Shown here: piece by piece, positions 38,388 through 47,166 of the stretch | How the letters are laid out: each line of letters begins with the position of its first letter | Numbering within the stretch: position 1 is the stretch's first letter | Assembly (NCBI GenBank): GCA_018907035.1 | Contig: JACCIC010000022.1 | Span: 405,001-469,000 of the forward strand | Source of the DNA: Sycobia sp. Sy_11 | Taxonomy: Eukaryota > Arthropoda > Insecta > Hymenoptera > Epichrysomallidae | Reading direction: 5' to 3' | Length of the DNA: 64,000 nucleotides | The notes under the pieces: model-generated | The model's database searches: none | Told to the model about the DNA's origin: nothing | The model's input: the letters and a program-made list of their open reading frames with translations, nothing else | Translations under genes and position numbers: made by a program

Positions 38388-41300
38388 AATAATATTTTAT
38401 ATTATTAAATTTTCTGAACATATTATTTTCCTTTTCAATTTCTAGCTACATTAGCGAATATCGACCCAATGTATCAGTACTCGCTGGTATGGTTCGTAAA
38501 TCTATTCAATAATACAATCGATAATACTCCGCAAGTTGATGTCATAAGTCAACGTCTCGATGATTTGAGAAAAGCCTTCACTTACTCTCTGTATGCAAAC
38601 ATATGCCGCTCGCTGTTTGAAAAAGACAAGCTGCTCTTCTCCCTGATACTGCTCGTGAATTTGATGAACAAGCAGGGACAAATGTCGAGCAGCCAATGGA
38701 TGTTTTTCCTCACCGGTGGCGTGGGCCTCGAGAATCCCCACCCTAACCCAACGAAATGGCTCCCTGTCAAGTCCTGGGACGAAATCTGTCGTTTGAACAG
38801 TATTCACGGCTTCGAGGTACGTGCCTGCGACATCAAAGCCGTACTTAATTAATTTCAAATATTTATCTATTAGCGCGGTCCTGTTATTGAGCGCTTTAAA
38901 TAATTCATTTTAATCGTTATTCTTAGGGAATAAAGGATGCATTCGAGGAGAATCTGGAGGAATGGAAAGTAATTTTCGATCACAAGGAGCCGCATACGTT
39001 AAATTTTCCACCGCCATTTGACAAGCTTTCGGGTTTTGAAAAATTGGTGGCCCTTCGATGCATTCGTTACGACAAGGTTGTACCAGCTGTCCAGTTATTT
39101 ATTGAAGGTACTAAAGAATTATATTATTAGATCTGATCGGTACTGGAGATGACTTTCAATTTTTTATCGATTTATTTAATAATTTACCACTTTATAGTAT
39201 ATGAAAATGTTAAAAGACTCAAAGTTTCCACATTTCTTACAAATTTTGATACTTAACTTTAAAACTTACAAAAACTAAAAAAACACTTTGTTCAAAAAAT
39301 CTATCCTATCAAAAACTTTTAAGTGTACAAAATTTTCTCGCAGGGCGTCTCTCACTTACTGTTCTGTGCAAGCGTATAAATCTATAAATACCTCATTATG
39401 GCATTGAAAATTACATCATAAAATATGTTGTTTAATTTTAAAATATACATTTATATGATGTAAGTATTACAGGTAATTGATATTACAGAGATATAAGATT
39501 AATGTTGTTATGTGTTTCATAGTTAAATATCTATTCAAAAATATATATTTTTTACAAAAATCAATATAAAAATCTCTACAAAATTTCGAGCACGACCGGG
39601 CAATACTTCGTTATCTCTTTGTTACTTTCATAAAGTCATTTGTAAAAATTTTAGGAGTTATGCTCCAGGACAGATATAATCAAGAAAAATTAAGATATCT
39701 TGAGAAAAATACCAGATAACCGATATTTTTCTTTATATAAGACTGAAAAAATATATAAATACTGTTCAATTTTTGTGTAGTGAATACCTTTATATTTAAT
39801 TTCGATATGCGGTTTAGTTGAAGTCTGAAAAAAATCTCCAGAATTTAGTTTCTTTTTCATGCTTGAATAAGTGAACCTGTTAAAAATAAATCTGGCATAA
39901 AATTCATAAACGTTACGATTTTTAAAAATTAATGTGCGGAAGATTAAAAGAAAAGAAAGGCATTATATTTAAAAATATTTCATTATTTATAAAAATTATA
40001 ATTTTCTTAGGGCACTTTGTTCTATTACTTTAAAAATGTTTAAAATGCTTAATTTATCGAATTATTCATAAGTCTCGAAGATGAATTAAATGAGTTGTTT
40101 TTAAAAATATTTTATCGTAGCCTTATATTATACAACATGAAGGAGAAACAGAATTTTCGCAAAAATAAATTTGAATTATTCTCCTACAACATAAAAATTA
40201 CATCTTTGCTAGAAAATGTATTCTGCACGTTTTTCACGTTTTCCTTCGCGCGCGACACTAAATTCAGGAAAAGTGCCGTGGTTCTTATCCTCCCTCGCCA
40301 CGCGCCTCTTTTATTCAACGGGTACGTGCGCTTTTTTCCTAGCGCTCTTGGAAAATAGAAGGGCACATTTGGACCAGTTTAACGTCCCCAATTGTCCTAA
40401 AATTTTTTTCTTGTGACTATAAGAGCAAGATAAATTGGTTGCAACGTAGGGGTAAGATTAGGAAAGGACCATTAATTGCGAGCAAAGTGCTTAAAGCCGG
40501 CGAGTAAACAAGATATCTTTCGGATTCCTCGCTTTTTGCTGTATCGATCGGTAGATGCGCGTCCTTAACCATATTCATGCAAAAGTCAGCAGTATAAATA
40601 ACTAAATTAATGGCTACCATAAATGGGATATCGTTATGTACACGATTTTTCCTGATTACCAAAGAATTAGACTTCCTTTGCTGCGAAGCATTCTTCTTTC
40701 TATTTAAAAATGAAAAAAATTACTTACATAATGTGCTGCTATTTGCTTCAAAACACGTAAATGCGTCATCTAATAAAAAAACAGTAAAAAAATATTTATT
40801 GCGCTAATGATAATATAATTTACTTTGTTCGTAAATATGATAAACTCCTAATTATCAAGACTGTATAAAGTATAATATATATAGTTTTACTCAATATAAA
40901 GACTGTAAGATCGATAAAAATATTAATTTATGATAAATACTAATAACTTAATATCATATTTTCAATTTATATTTGATATATGTTATATCATAGAAGTTGC
41001 AATTCAGAAGTAAGTGAGACTTTCTTGACATGTATATCATTATGTTGATCAAAATCCCTATATACTCTTCGATACGCATTGACGTACGTAATTCGGTACC
41101 AAAGCGGAATTGGGCAAGGAATTCGTGGATCCACCGCCCTTCGATTTAGCCTCGTCCTACGGCGACTCCTTCAGCTGCATACCATTGATATTCGTGCTGA
41201 CTCCGGGCGCGGATCCGACGGCAATTCTCTTGAAATTCGCGGACGACCAGGGCTTCGGCTCGAGCCGACTGAATTCGCTGTCGCTCGGCCAGGGCCAGGG

Positions 41301-44300
41301 CCCCATTGCCGTTAGGCTGATCGACGAGGCGATCAAGAACGGCACCTGGGTCGTGCTCCAGAATTGCCACTTGGCCAAGAGCTGGATGGGCACATTGGAG
41401 AAGGTTCGTGCTTCGGGTTTTTTTTTCTTTTGGTTTGTTTTTGTTCACTTTCGACGCGGTAATTGAATCGAAAGACGGCTTGTTTCAGATCTGCGAAAGT
41501 TTCACGCCCGACTCCGTACATCCGGACTTTAGGCTCTGGCTGACCAGCTATCCGTCCGAGGACTTTCCAGTGAGTGTTTTACAAAACGGCGTCAAAATGA
41601 CGAACGAACCACCAACGGGCTTACGATCGAATATCATTCGCTCCTATTTGCAGGTAAGTTGAACAGGGAATTGTATATATCTACCTATTCATATAAATAA
41701 GCGTAACTCATGTAAATATAATACGTATTTTATACTGATAATGATTAACGATGCTTTATAGATTTAAAATATTCGAGATATGTGAAAAGTTTTCTTTCGT
41801 GTAATGTACAAAATTAATATTTCCGTATATCTCCAGTATCTGTTTTCATTATATAATCGGCAGCCCTATTTCATTGAGCAAATAAAGTTAAATATAACAA
41901 AATCTATTAAGTTTGAAAATACCGTAATGTCAAATCGCGAGAAATAATAATTAGTATAATTACACACCGTATTATACTTTCTATACAAATTTCATTATGA
42001 TAATTTGAATAATTAAACCATAAATTTTAGTTTTTGTTTAGTAGTTTTTTTTTTTAATCATCATTAACGTTTTCAAACGATGGCGAAAAATGCATTCACA
42101 TTTCCAGGATCCTATAGTAGATCCGGAATTTTTTGCCGCGCCGAAGCAAACGGAAAACTTTAAGAAGCTCCTCTTCGCCCTGTGCTTTTTCCACGCAATT
42201 GTGCAAGAGCGTCGAAAATTCGGGCCGATCGGTTGGAATAATCGTTACGAATTCAACGAAACTGACCTTCGTATCAGCGCATTACAGCTGAGAATCTTTC
42301 TGGCACAGTACCAGGACGTTCAATTCACGGCTCTCAAATATCTTACGGGTATCTATATCTGAAAAATCTACGCGTACTTCAATGATAATCGGTGAAAAAA
42401 AAAAATTCATATCTCAAAGTATTATCGAATAATCAAATTTATTGACGGTTAGGATACAAACATTGTTATACGCGCTTAAAAAAATACTCACTTTACAAAG
42501 GCGAATGTAATTACGGTGGACGTGTGACCGACGAATGGGACCGGCGCACCTTGATCACAATTCTGGGCAGGTACTACGTGGAGGGCGTGATCACGGGCGA
42601 CCAAGAGGGGAACAATCATTGCTTCGACGACAAAGGATTCTACTCTGTGCCCGAGGTATCGGAGCACGCCGAGTTTCTGGATCATATCAGATCGATGCCG
42701 ATGATTGCCGAGCCCAGTGTTTTCGGCATGTCCGACAATGCGGACATCGTCAAGGATCAGCAGGAGACTGACTTGATGCTGTCATCCATACTCCTTACTC
42801 AAGTACGAAATCGCGAGATCTTTCTAGAAGTGTATTGAGACTGATGGGACCGTTGAGGTCGTTGTTTAACAATCGAGCAAAAGCACTGCTTTTTACATAA
42901 TAGCACATGTAAACATTAAATTGTTATAAATTTTAACTAATTGTGTCTTTTATTTGTGTCAATCACTAAAAAGTTATAAGGGAATTCATAAAACCGTGTG
43001 AAAATGGGAATGTCGTTAAAATGGAATGTACAATGTTTGGTAATAAAGTGTTAAAATTTTCCGATTTTAAAAATGTTTAACGAATTTCCTTCAAATTTTG
43101 CAACAATTTACAATGAATAGACGTAAATAAACAATATAATTACCTAAAGTCTACACTAATTTAATGTTTACGTATAATATTGCTTAAAACAAAGAACTGT
43201 TTACTTAACTGGTATAAAAGAGCCTTCTGCATACCCTTACATAGTCTAAGTAAAAGCATTAATTATGATCGATATAAATTGATAGAGCGTAGAAAAATGA
43301 AATTCGTTATTTAAATATGCCATTCTTATAGATAGTATATACACGTTTTATATATTGTTATAAATTTAAATATTTATACTTTATATATATTCAAATATAT
43401 ATAAAGCTGTATCCACTAAATTAGTTGACTTCTATCTACATAACGATTTTTATAATACACAAAATCTCTAATTTGAACTTACACTAAGAATTAAGGAGAA
43501 TCAACTTTTTGTAAGAAATAAAATACATCTTCAAATAAACATTTCTACCATAGTTCGAATACAAAACATGAGAAATATAATATAAAAGAAGTTTATTTAT
43601 AATATCATGTATACGAGAAGATTTATAATATCATAATTATAATATAATATTTATAATGTCATGTATACGAAAATAATATCACGTGTACAAGAAGAATATA
43701 AAGATTTTTTGACTTTAAAAAGAATAGTTTTGAAATATTATACTATTTATAGAGTTTTATTAAAATACATATGTAATTTGGATGGTATTGTGTACTTATA
43801 AATATGTACTGCATGTTCCGACAATTTAGGATTCAGAAGCAGGCGAAGTAGGAGGTGGACAAACTCCAGATGAAGTTGTCTATTCAATATCGGGCGATAT
43901 TCTGTCGAAGCTGCCCAAAGACTTTGACTTGGTAGACGCTCTAGAAAAGTATCCAACTTCCTATACGCAAAGTATGAATACAGTACTTGTTCAAGAAATG
44001 GGCAGGTTTAACAAGCTCCTACAAACAATCCGGACGAGTTTAATTAACATACAGAAAGCTATAAAAGGTAGTAATATTCTTTATAATATATGTGATATAT
44101 TTTAATATAAAATTTGTAAAACTTTCTCATTTTCATATCATTTGACAAATTCGTTGAACATCGCGCAATTAATTCAGAATAAATGTGAATAAATGGGCTG
44201 TAAGATCGAAAAAACTAAGATTCATAATAATTACAGGGACGGATTGGGAAAATTTTTTGAAGAGGACAATTATATCTTTCCGTGGTTCTAGAAAAATAAA

Positions 44301-45814
44301 ATATTTTTATGTCTACATAATTGTCAATATTTAAGTTCATGAAGATTTTGATGATTTGACTAATATTTTACTTTTATATGTTTTTTTAATAAAATTATAG
44401 AGTATAAAAAAATCAAACAATACACTTAGATTATAAACAACTATCCGATTGTTTGTGCACAAATTTAATGGTTGTATATACTTTTTGTGTATACGAGTAT
44501 ACAATAAAAATCTACAGAAGAAGATGAATGCATGTAGTGTATGAAAAACTGTGCGATTATTTATGAGCAAATTTAATGGCTGTATATACTTTTTGTGTAT
44601 ATATAATAAAAATCTACAGCGGAAGATAAATGCATGTAGTGTATGAAAAATTGTCTTTATTTTCAGGCCACTAGATATCCCCGTTTTTATGTTGTTTTTA
44701 CTTGCTTTGCTCTTAGTCTTAGACAATTTTCGAAGAAATCCGAGTATTTTTCAATCAATGTCCAAATCTAAGGCAATAGATGGCACATACCCCATAGATT
44801 CTTTCTTAAATTTCATATTTGCATATGGTATATATAAGATTTTACAATGGAATACTTTTTATTTTCTCAGTATATAAAAGTGTAGTCGCCATCTCCAGAA
44901 GAATTATTGTTATGTTCTTTTTTATTTCTTTAACGAAACCAACCGACGCCATCAATTGATCCCAACAAGTTTATTCTTAAGGTATTCAGAATTTCCATTG
45001 CACCCCTCTGAATTCCAGGTCTCGTTGTTATGGATGCCGAGCTGGAGGAGGTATTCATGTCGATAATTACCGGGAGGATACCGGGACTGTGGCGCAGCGT
45101 CTCCTATCCGTCGCTGAAGCCTCTCGGGAGCTACGTTCAGGACTTTTTACGTCGTCTCGACTTTCTACAGGTACGCTTTTCCTCCCCATTCGCCGTTCTT
45201 TATTGTATACGAGTTCGAATACATTTTTGTCCTTTTTTATTTCAATTGCATTTTTCTCTGCGAATATTATTGCTGTATGATTATGAACATACTAACGATC
45301 ACCTCGTAAGTCATTATACGTTATATATGCACAAATAGGAATATTTAAACCCTTTTAATGTGTTTGAAAGATATAAGGGAAGAGTTGGAAAATATCTTTT
45401 GTTTGTGAGTTTGCGCGCGCGCGCACTTACGCACGTAATTAATGCACCCCCGATCTGACAATTCTGTTACTACGCTGTGCCGGCTCGCGGGAGCAGAAGT
45501 GGTTCGAGGAGGGTCCGCCTATCTCGTTCTGGCTGTCGGGCTTCTACTTCACCCAAGCTTTCCTCACCGGGGCCCGGCAGAACTTCGCCCGCAAGCATTC
45601 CATCCCGATCGATCTGCTCGTCTACGACTTCGTGCCCCTCAAGGAGTCGGTGTTCACGAAGCCGCCCGAGGACGGCGTTTACGTTTACGGCCTCTTCCTC
45701 GACGGCGCGCGCTTCAACATGGAGACGATGATGCTCGACGAGTCCTTTCCCAAAGTGCTCTACAACGACATGCCTCACGTAATGCTCGCATATATTTTGT
45801 CCCAGAGAACTGTA

Positions 45815-45875
<61 letters not shown>

Positions 45876-47166
45876 ACTTTAAAAGTTCACGAATATATCG
45901 AGGTTTCCAACGAAATCTGTAGCGTGATTTATGTAGGGAATAAAAGTAATAAAAGTAACCGACCGGTCTCGACTAGTGCTGTAAATTTAATCTAAAGCAA
46001 TTCCAATTCACGAGACAAAAAGTAAAGCACATTTAGCGAGCTTCGCGGCGAAAGTAAGCCAATTCCCCTTGTATTTTCAGATCCCGTGCGTGTAACATAT
46101 TGCGATCAAGGTTAATTCGTGGTTCGCTAAACACTTGATACAACGTAGTTAAAATAAAACACTTAAATTAAATGAAAACACTGGGCTATAATTCTTTGCA
46201 TTCTATCATGAAAATGGCTTAATCGACGAAACTGACGTCAATAATAAGATGATTGTTTTTTTCTGAAACTAGCCAAGTGTTTGCAGTGTTTTCATTTAAT
46301 TTAAATGTGTTATTGCATTGAAATGAATCGAGAAGCCTTTGAGTCCTATCAGATCACCTCATGGACCATTATAATATCTTTCGTACTTTTTTAATATATT
46401 GAAACCAAGTTTAAATGTTAGAGGATTATGTATATTAGTAGATAGGCATAAAGTGTAGCTACGTCTGTATAAAATAAATAAAATATAAATTTTAAGAGTA
46501 ATTTATTTTATTAACGGTATCTGTTCTAACAGAATTTTTAAGAATTATAAAAATTTAGCCTTTTTTGTTATATTTACAGTCAAATAATGATAGATATTCA
46601 AAATTGTTCGGTACATCATAATTTTTATGAATATCTCATAGGTTTCGTCATGAAAATTACAATTGTGCCAATTTTCACTATGATATTTGTAATCAGTAGC
46701 TGAAAAAAACCTTAGTATCTATCGAGATCGAATAACAAAATCTAAAAATTAATAAATTTTTGGAATATGAGTTACAATATTAGATATTTTAACACGTAAT
46801 AAAAAGTATCGATGGTATTTTCTTCATTTATAGATCTACTACAATTTTACGACTCAGATTTTCTTCACAAACCAAAGATTAGCAATTAACTCTAATCCCC
46901 GCCCTACGTAATTTCCGTTATATACAATATTTTTATTACATATGCGTTTGTACATATAGCTGTGGCTGGTGCCCATGAAGAAGGAGGAGGTGAAGCCGCG
47001 CCCGGCCTACACCTGCCCCGTGTACAAGACGAGCGAGCGCCGCGGCACCCTCTCGACCACGGGCCACTCGACGAACTTCGTAATCGCGATGCAGTTACCA
47101 ACGGACCAGCCCCCCGAGCACTGGATCCAGCGCGGCGTCGCCATGCTCTGCCAGCTGTCGCAGTAG
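15467..47166 (+). CDS. DNAH7: axonemal dynein heavy chain, 37 exons, intact (DNAH3/7/12 group)
   Basis: Motor heavy chain of a ciliary or flagellar inner dynein arm; it hydrolyses ATP to slide doublet microtubules. In insects such genes serve sperm tails and the cilia of mechanosensory neurons. I assembled 37 exons, all with GT..AG borders and matching phases, totalling 11,949 nt and 3,982 residues with no internal stop. That is the usual length for DNAH7 and its relatives. P-loops: AAA1 GPAGTGKT about 1285, AAA2 GLPFGGKT about 1566, AAA3 GPTGTGKS about 1933, AAA4 GVGGSGRQS about 2296. The Arg in place of the AAA4 Walker Lys is usual in axonemal heavy chains. The start used is ATG 15467, with a second ATG two codons later. 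The C-terminus ends MLCQLSQ. Assignment to DNAH7 (Drosophila Dhc36C) rather than DNAH3 or DNAH12 rests on the tail motif [10 protein letters not shown] and the length, and is tentative. Blocks of exons follow as separate entries. Confidence 0.95.
17111..18795. other. dynein intron 5
   Basis: A 1.7-kb AT-rich intron with GTGCGC donor and TTGCAG acceptor. It holds no repeat or open frame of note. Confidence 0.85.
18796..23195 (+). CDS. dynein exons 6-12: tail end and linker
   Basis: Exons 18796-18899, 19243-19512, 19592-19896, 19983-20337, 21082-21555, 21686-22066 and 22756-23195. Exon 10 carries the [18 protein letters not shown] linker motif (here [20 protein letters not shown]). Exon 11 carries [17 protein letters not shown] and [20 protein letters not shown]; exon 12 continues [16 protein letters not shown]. 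The linker swings across the AAA ring to make the power stroke. Exon 9 ends at a weak AG|GTTGCT donor. Exon 12 is strikingly GC-rich beside the AT-rich exons 6-11, and its antisense strand is open as a result. Confidence 0.93.
22067..22755. other. dynein intron 11
   Basis: A 689-bp AT-rich intron (GTACTG donor, ATTCAG acceptor) with no recognised element. Confidence 0.8.
23346..23403. repeat. (TA)n microsatellite in dynein intron 12
   Basis: TA run of about 58 bp between exons 12 and 13. Confidence 0.95.
23517..26178 (+). CDS. dynein exons 13-14: entry to AAA1 and AAA1 module
   Basis: Exons 23517-23632 and 25356-26178. Exon 14 has the AAA1 signature: [20 protein letters not shown], Walker [18 protein letters not shown], Walker [20 protein letters not shown] and sensor region [21 protein letters not shown]1 is the main ATPase site and all key residues are present. 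Exon 14 is GC-rich. Its acceptor is an AAG without a good pyrimidine tract. Intron 13 between them (1.7 kb) contains a (TA)n tract and a mariner copy that ends about 100 bp before the acceptor. Confidence 0.95.
23790..23837. repeat. (TA)n microsatellite in dynein intron 13
   Basis: TA run of about 48 bp lying 130 bp upstream of the mariner copy. Confidence 0.95.
23970..25254 (+). mobile_element. mariner transposon, full length but decayed, in intron 13
   Basis: A 1,285-bp element. Its ends are inverted repeats: CTACTGTGTACAAATATGA from 23970, and its exact reverse complement at 25236-25254, with similarity continuing inward. TA dinucleotides flank both ends (23968-23969 and 25255-25256), the mariner target duplication. 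The length is typical of the family. The right end abuts a (TA)n tract at 25255-25299. Confidence 0.9.
24160..25160 (+). pseudogene. mariner transposase pseudogene
   Basis: The frame starts at ATG 24160 ([20 protein letters not shown], the N-terminal helix-turn-helix region). It is broken by a stop after about 49 codons and by several later stops and frameshifts. Surviving blocks include [39 protein letters not shown] and, in 24809-24997, [19 protein letters not shown] followed by [14 protein letters not shown]. The spacing from the Asp of HHDNAP to the last Asp is 34 residues between, the D34D catalytic pattern of mariner. The first catalytic block is altered: INGDKTRV where GDE is expected. 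The copy cannot make an active transposase. End marked approximately, since the C-terminal frame is broken. Confidence 0.88.
25255..25299. repeat. (TA)n microsatellite at mariner right border
   Basis: TA run of about 45 bp directly abutting the mariner end, either the TA-rich target or an expansion of the target TA. Confidence 0.95.
27129..27465 (+). repeat. degenerate GT-rich minisatellite in intron 14
   Basis: About 340 bp built from imperfect copies of a ~20-nt unit resembling GTCAGTTTTAGTCAGTGAGT, with half-units and substitutions throughout. The strand bias is strong, with few C residues on the plus strand. One isolated copy of the same unit occurs in intron 15 at about 29190-29210. Confidence 0.8.
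27613..27651. repeat. (TA)n microsatellite in intron 14
   Basis: TA run of about 39 bp. Confidence 0.95.
28403..29535 (+). CDS. dynein exons 15-16: AAA2 module
   Basis: Exons 28403-28965 and 29338-29535. Exon 15 opens with [17 protein letters not shown], then Walker [19 protein letters not shown] and Walker [20 protein letters not shown]. Exon 16 opens with [20 protein letters not shown]2 binds ATP structurally. Exon 15 is very GC-rich, while exon 16 is AT-rich, with a sharp change across a 372-bp intron. The long antisense frame under exon 15 is a by-product of that composition. Confidence 0.95.
29877..32282 (+). CDS. dynein exons 17-20: AAA3 module
   Basis: Exons 29877-30008, 30101-30665, 31494-31984 and 32109-32282. 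Exon 18 has CIWAMGSTI and Walker [18 protein letters not shown], plus [20 protein letters not shown]. Exon 19 has Walker [11 protein letters not shown] and [13 protein letters not shown], then [14 protein letters not shown]. Exon 20 begins [19 protein letters not shown]. At the exon 18/19 join the residues are [12 protein letters not shown]; family members usually have a basic residue pair where MY stands. The exon 19 acceptor is an AAG with almost no pyrimidine tract, so this join deserves transcript support. Confidence 0.93.
30666..31493. other. dynein intron 18
   Basis: An 828-bp AT-rich intron between a strong GTAAGA donor and a weak GAAAG acceptor. No element recognised. Confidence 0.8.
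32361..33808 (+). CDS. dynein exons 21-22: AAA4 and first stalk helix
   Basis: Exons 32361-32533 and 32803-33808. AAA4 Walker A is [17 protein letters not shown], Walker B is [20 protein letters not shown], and [20 protein letters not shown] follows. The 3' third of exon 22 starts the antiparallel coiled-coil stalk ([20 protein letters not shown] onward), a long charged helix. Confidence 0.95.
33809..34370. other. dynein intron 22
   Basis: A 562-bp AT-rich intron between the two stalk exons, with no element recognised. Confidence 0.8.
34371..35143 (+). CDS. dynein exons 23-24: stalk and microtubule-binding domain
   Basis: Exons 34371-34559 and 34654-35143. Exon 23 ends the outgoing helix (Ala-rich; [20 protein letters not shown]) and enters the microtubule-binding tip ([13 protein letters not shown]). 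Exon 24 holds [19 protein letters not shown] and [20 protein letters not shown]. The returning helix follows, [19 protein letters not shown] to LLRAEELIG. The tip contacts the doublet microtubule. Confidence 0.95.
35439..38816 (+). CDS. dynein exons 25-28: AAA5 module and approach to AAA6
   Basis: Exons 35439-36030, 36647-36838, 37085-37311 and 38446-38816. Exon 25 starts [14 protein letters not shown] and contains [36 protein letters not shown] and [20 protein letters not shown]. Exon 26 has [20 protein letters not shown], and exon 27 the linked helices. Exon 28 has [18 protein letters not shown] and [19 protein letters not shown]. The exon 25 acceptor is an AAG. All phases agree. Confidence 0.93.
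36031..36646. other. dynein intron 25
   Basis: A 616-bp AT-rich intron with no element recognised. Confidence 0.8.
37312..38445. other. dynein intron 27 with (ATT)n and (AAC)n
   Basis: A 1.1-kb intron. It holds a (TTA)n-type run at about 37430-37480 and a pure (AAC)n run at 38316-38386 that ends 59 bp before exon 28. Confidence 0.85.
38316..38386. repeat. (AAC)n trinucleotide microsatellite
   Basis: About 23 uninterrupted AAC/CAA units just upstream of the exon 28 acceptor. It is the only long trinucleotide tract of this kind in the window. Confidence 0.95.
38927..42802 (+). CDS. dynein exons 29-33: AAA6 module and start of C-terminal domain
   Basis: Exons 38927-39107, 41105-41403, 41489-41653, 42108-42348 and 42501-42802. 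Exon 29 ends [14 protein letters not shown] and exon 30 continues [20 protein letters not shown]. Exon 30 also has [20 protein letters not shown] and [20 protein letters not shown]. Exon 31 has [20 protein letters not shown]. Exon 32 has [20 protein letters not shown]. Exon 33 has [18 protein letters not shown]. Exons 30-33 are GC-rich, exon 29 less so. Exons 30 and 33 use AAG acceptors. Confidence 0.95.
39108..41104. other. dynein intron 29
   Basis: A 2.0-kb intron, AT-rich except for a GC-rich, CpG-bearing island at about 40230-40580 that crosses several short open frames on both strands. No protein domain is recognisable in the island. Confidence 0.75.
41654..42107. other. dynein intron 31
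   Basis: A 454-bp AT-rich intron with no element recognised. Confidence 0.8.
42803..43829. other. dynein intron 33
   Basis: A 1.0-kb AT-rich intron. At about 43595-43705 it has short imperfect tandem copies of a ~17-nt unit like ATCATGTATACGAGAAG. Confidence 0.75.
43830..47166 (+). CDS. dynein exons 34-37: C-terminal domain
   Basis: Exons 43830-44067, 45019-45170, 45497-45778 and 46960-47166. Exon 34 has [20 protein letters not shown] and [19 protein letters not shown]. Exon 35 has [20 protein letters not shown]. Exon 36 has [20 protein letters not shown] and the [16 protein letters not shown] motif. Exon 37 has [20 protein letters not shown], then [16 protein letters not shown], and ends CQLSQ. 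This is the conserved end of axonemal heavy chains, so the gene is complete at its 3' end. Exons 35-37 are strongly GC-rich. The stop is TAG 47164-47166. Confidence 0.95.
44068..45018. other. dynein intron 34
   Basis: A 951-bp AT-rich intron holding the 109-bp tandem duplication described separately. Confidence 0.85.
44438..44653. repeat. ~109-bp tandem duplication in intron 34
   Basis: Two adjacent copies (about 44438-44546 and 44547-44653) share long blocks such as TATATACTTTTTGTGTATA, ATAAAAATCTACAG and ATGCATGTAGTGTATGAAAA, with scattered substitutions and one short indel. It creates a repetitive minus-strand open frame that is not a gene. Confidence 0.88.
45811..45874. repeat. (TA)n microsatellite in intron 36
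   Basis: TA run of about 60 bp starting some 33 bp after the exon 36 donor. Confidence 0.95.
46158..46311. repeat. inverted repeat, ~25-bp arms
   Basis: Arms at 46158-46182 and 46285-46311 are near-perfect reverse complements around the core ATTAAATGAAAACACT, with about 100 bp between them. It could fold as a stem-loop in the pre-mRNA, or be a small non-autonomous element; no target duplication is evident. Confidence 0.75.

Larger units (their letters stand above)
45779..46959. other. dynein intron 36
   Basis: A 1.2-kb intron holding a (TA)n tract (45811-45874) right after exon 36 and an inverted repeat (46158-46311). Confidence 0.85.

Noticed and set aside
44337..44726. 129-codon minus-strand open frame with internal repeats
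   Set aside because: It arises from the 109-bp AT-rich tandem duplication in intron 34; no domain and no splice context.
45470..45876. Overlapping frames on both strands around exon 36, one ending in Tyr-Ile repeat
   Set aside because: Other-frame shadows of a GC-rich dynein exon and the (TA)n tract after it.
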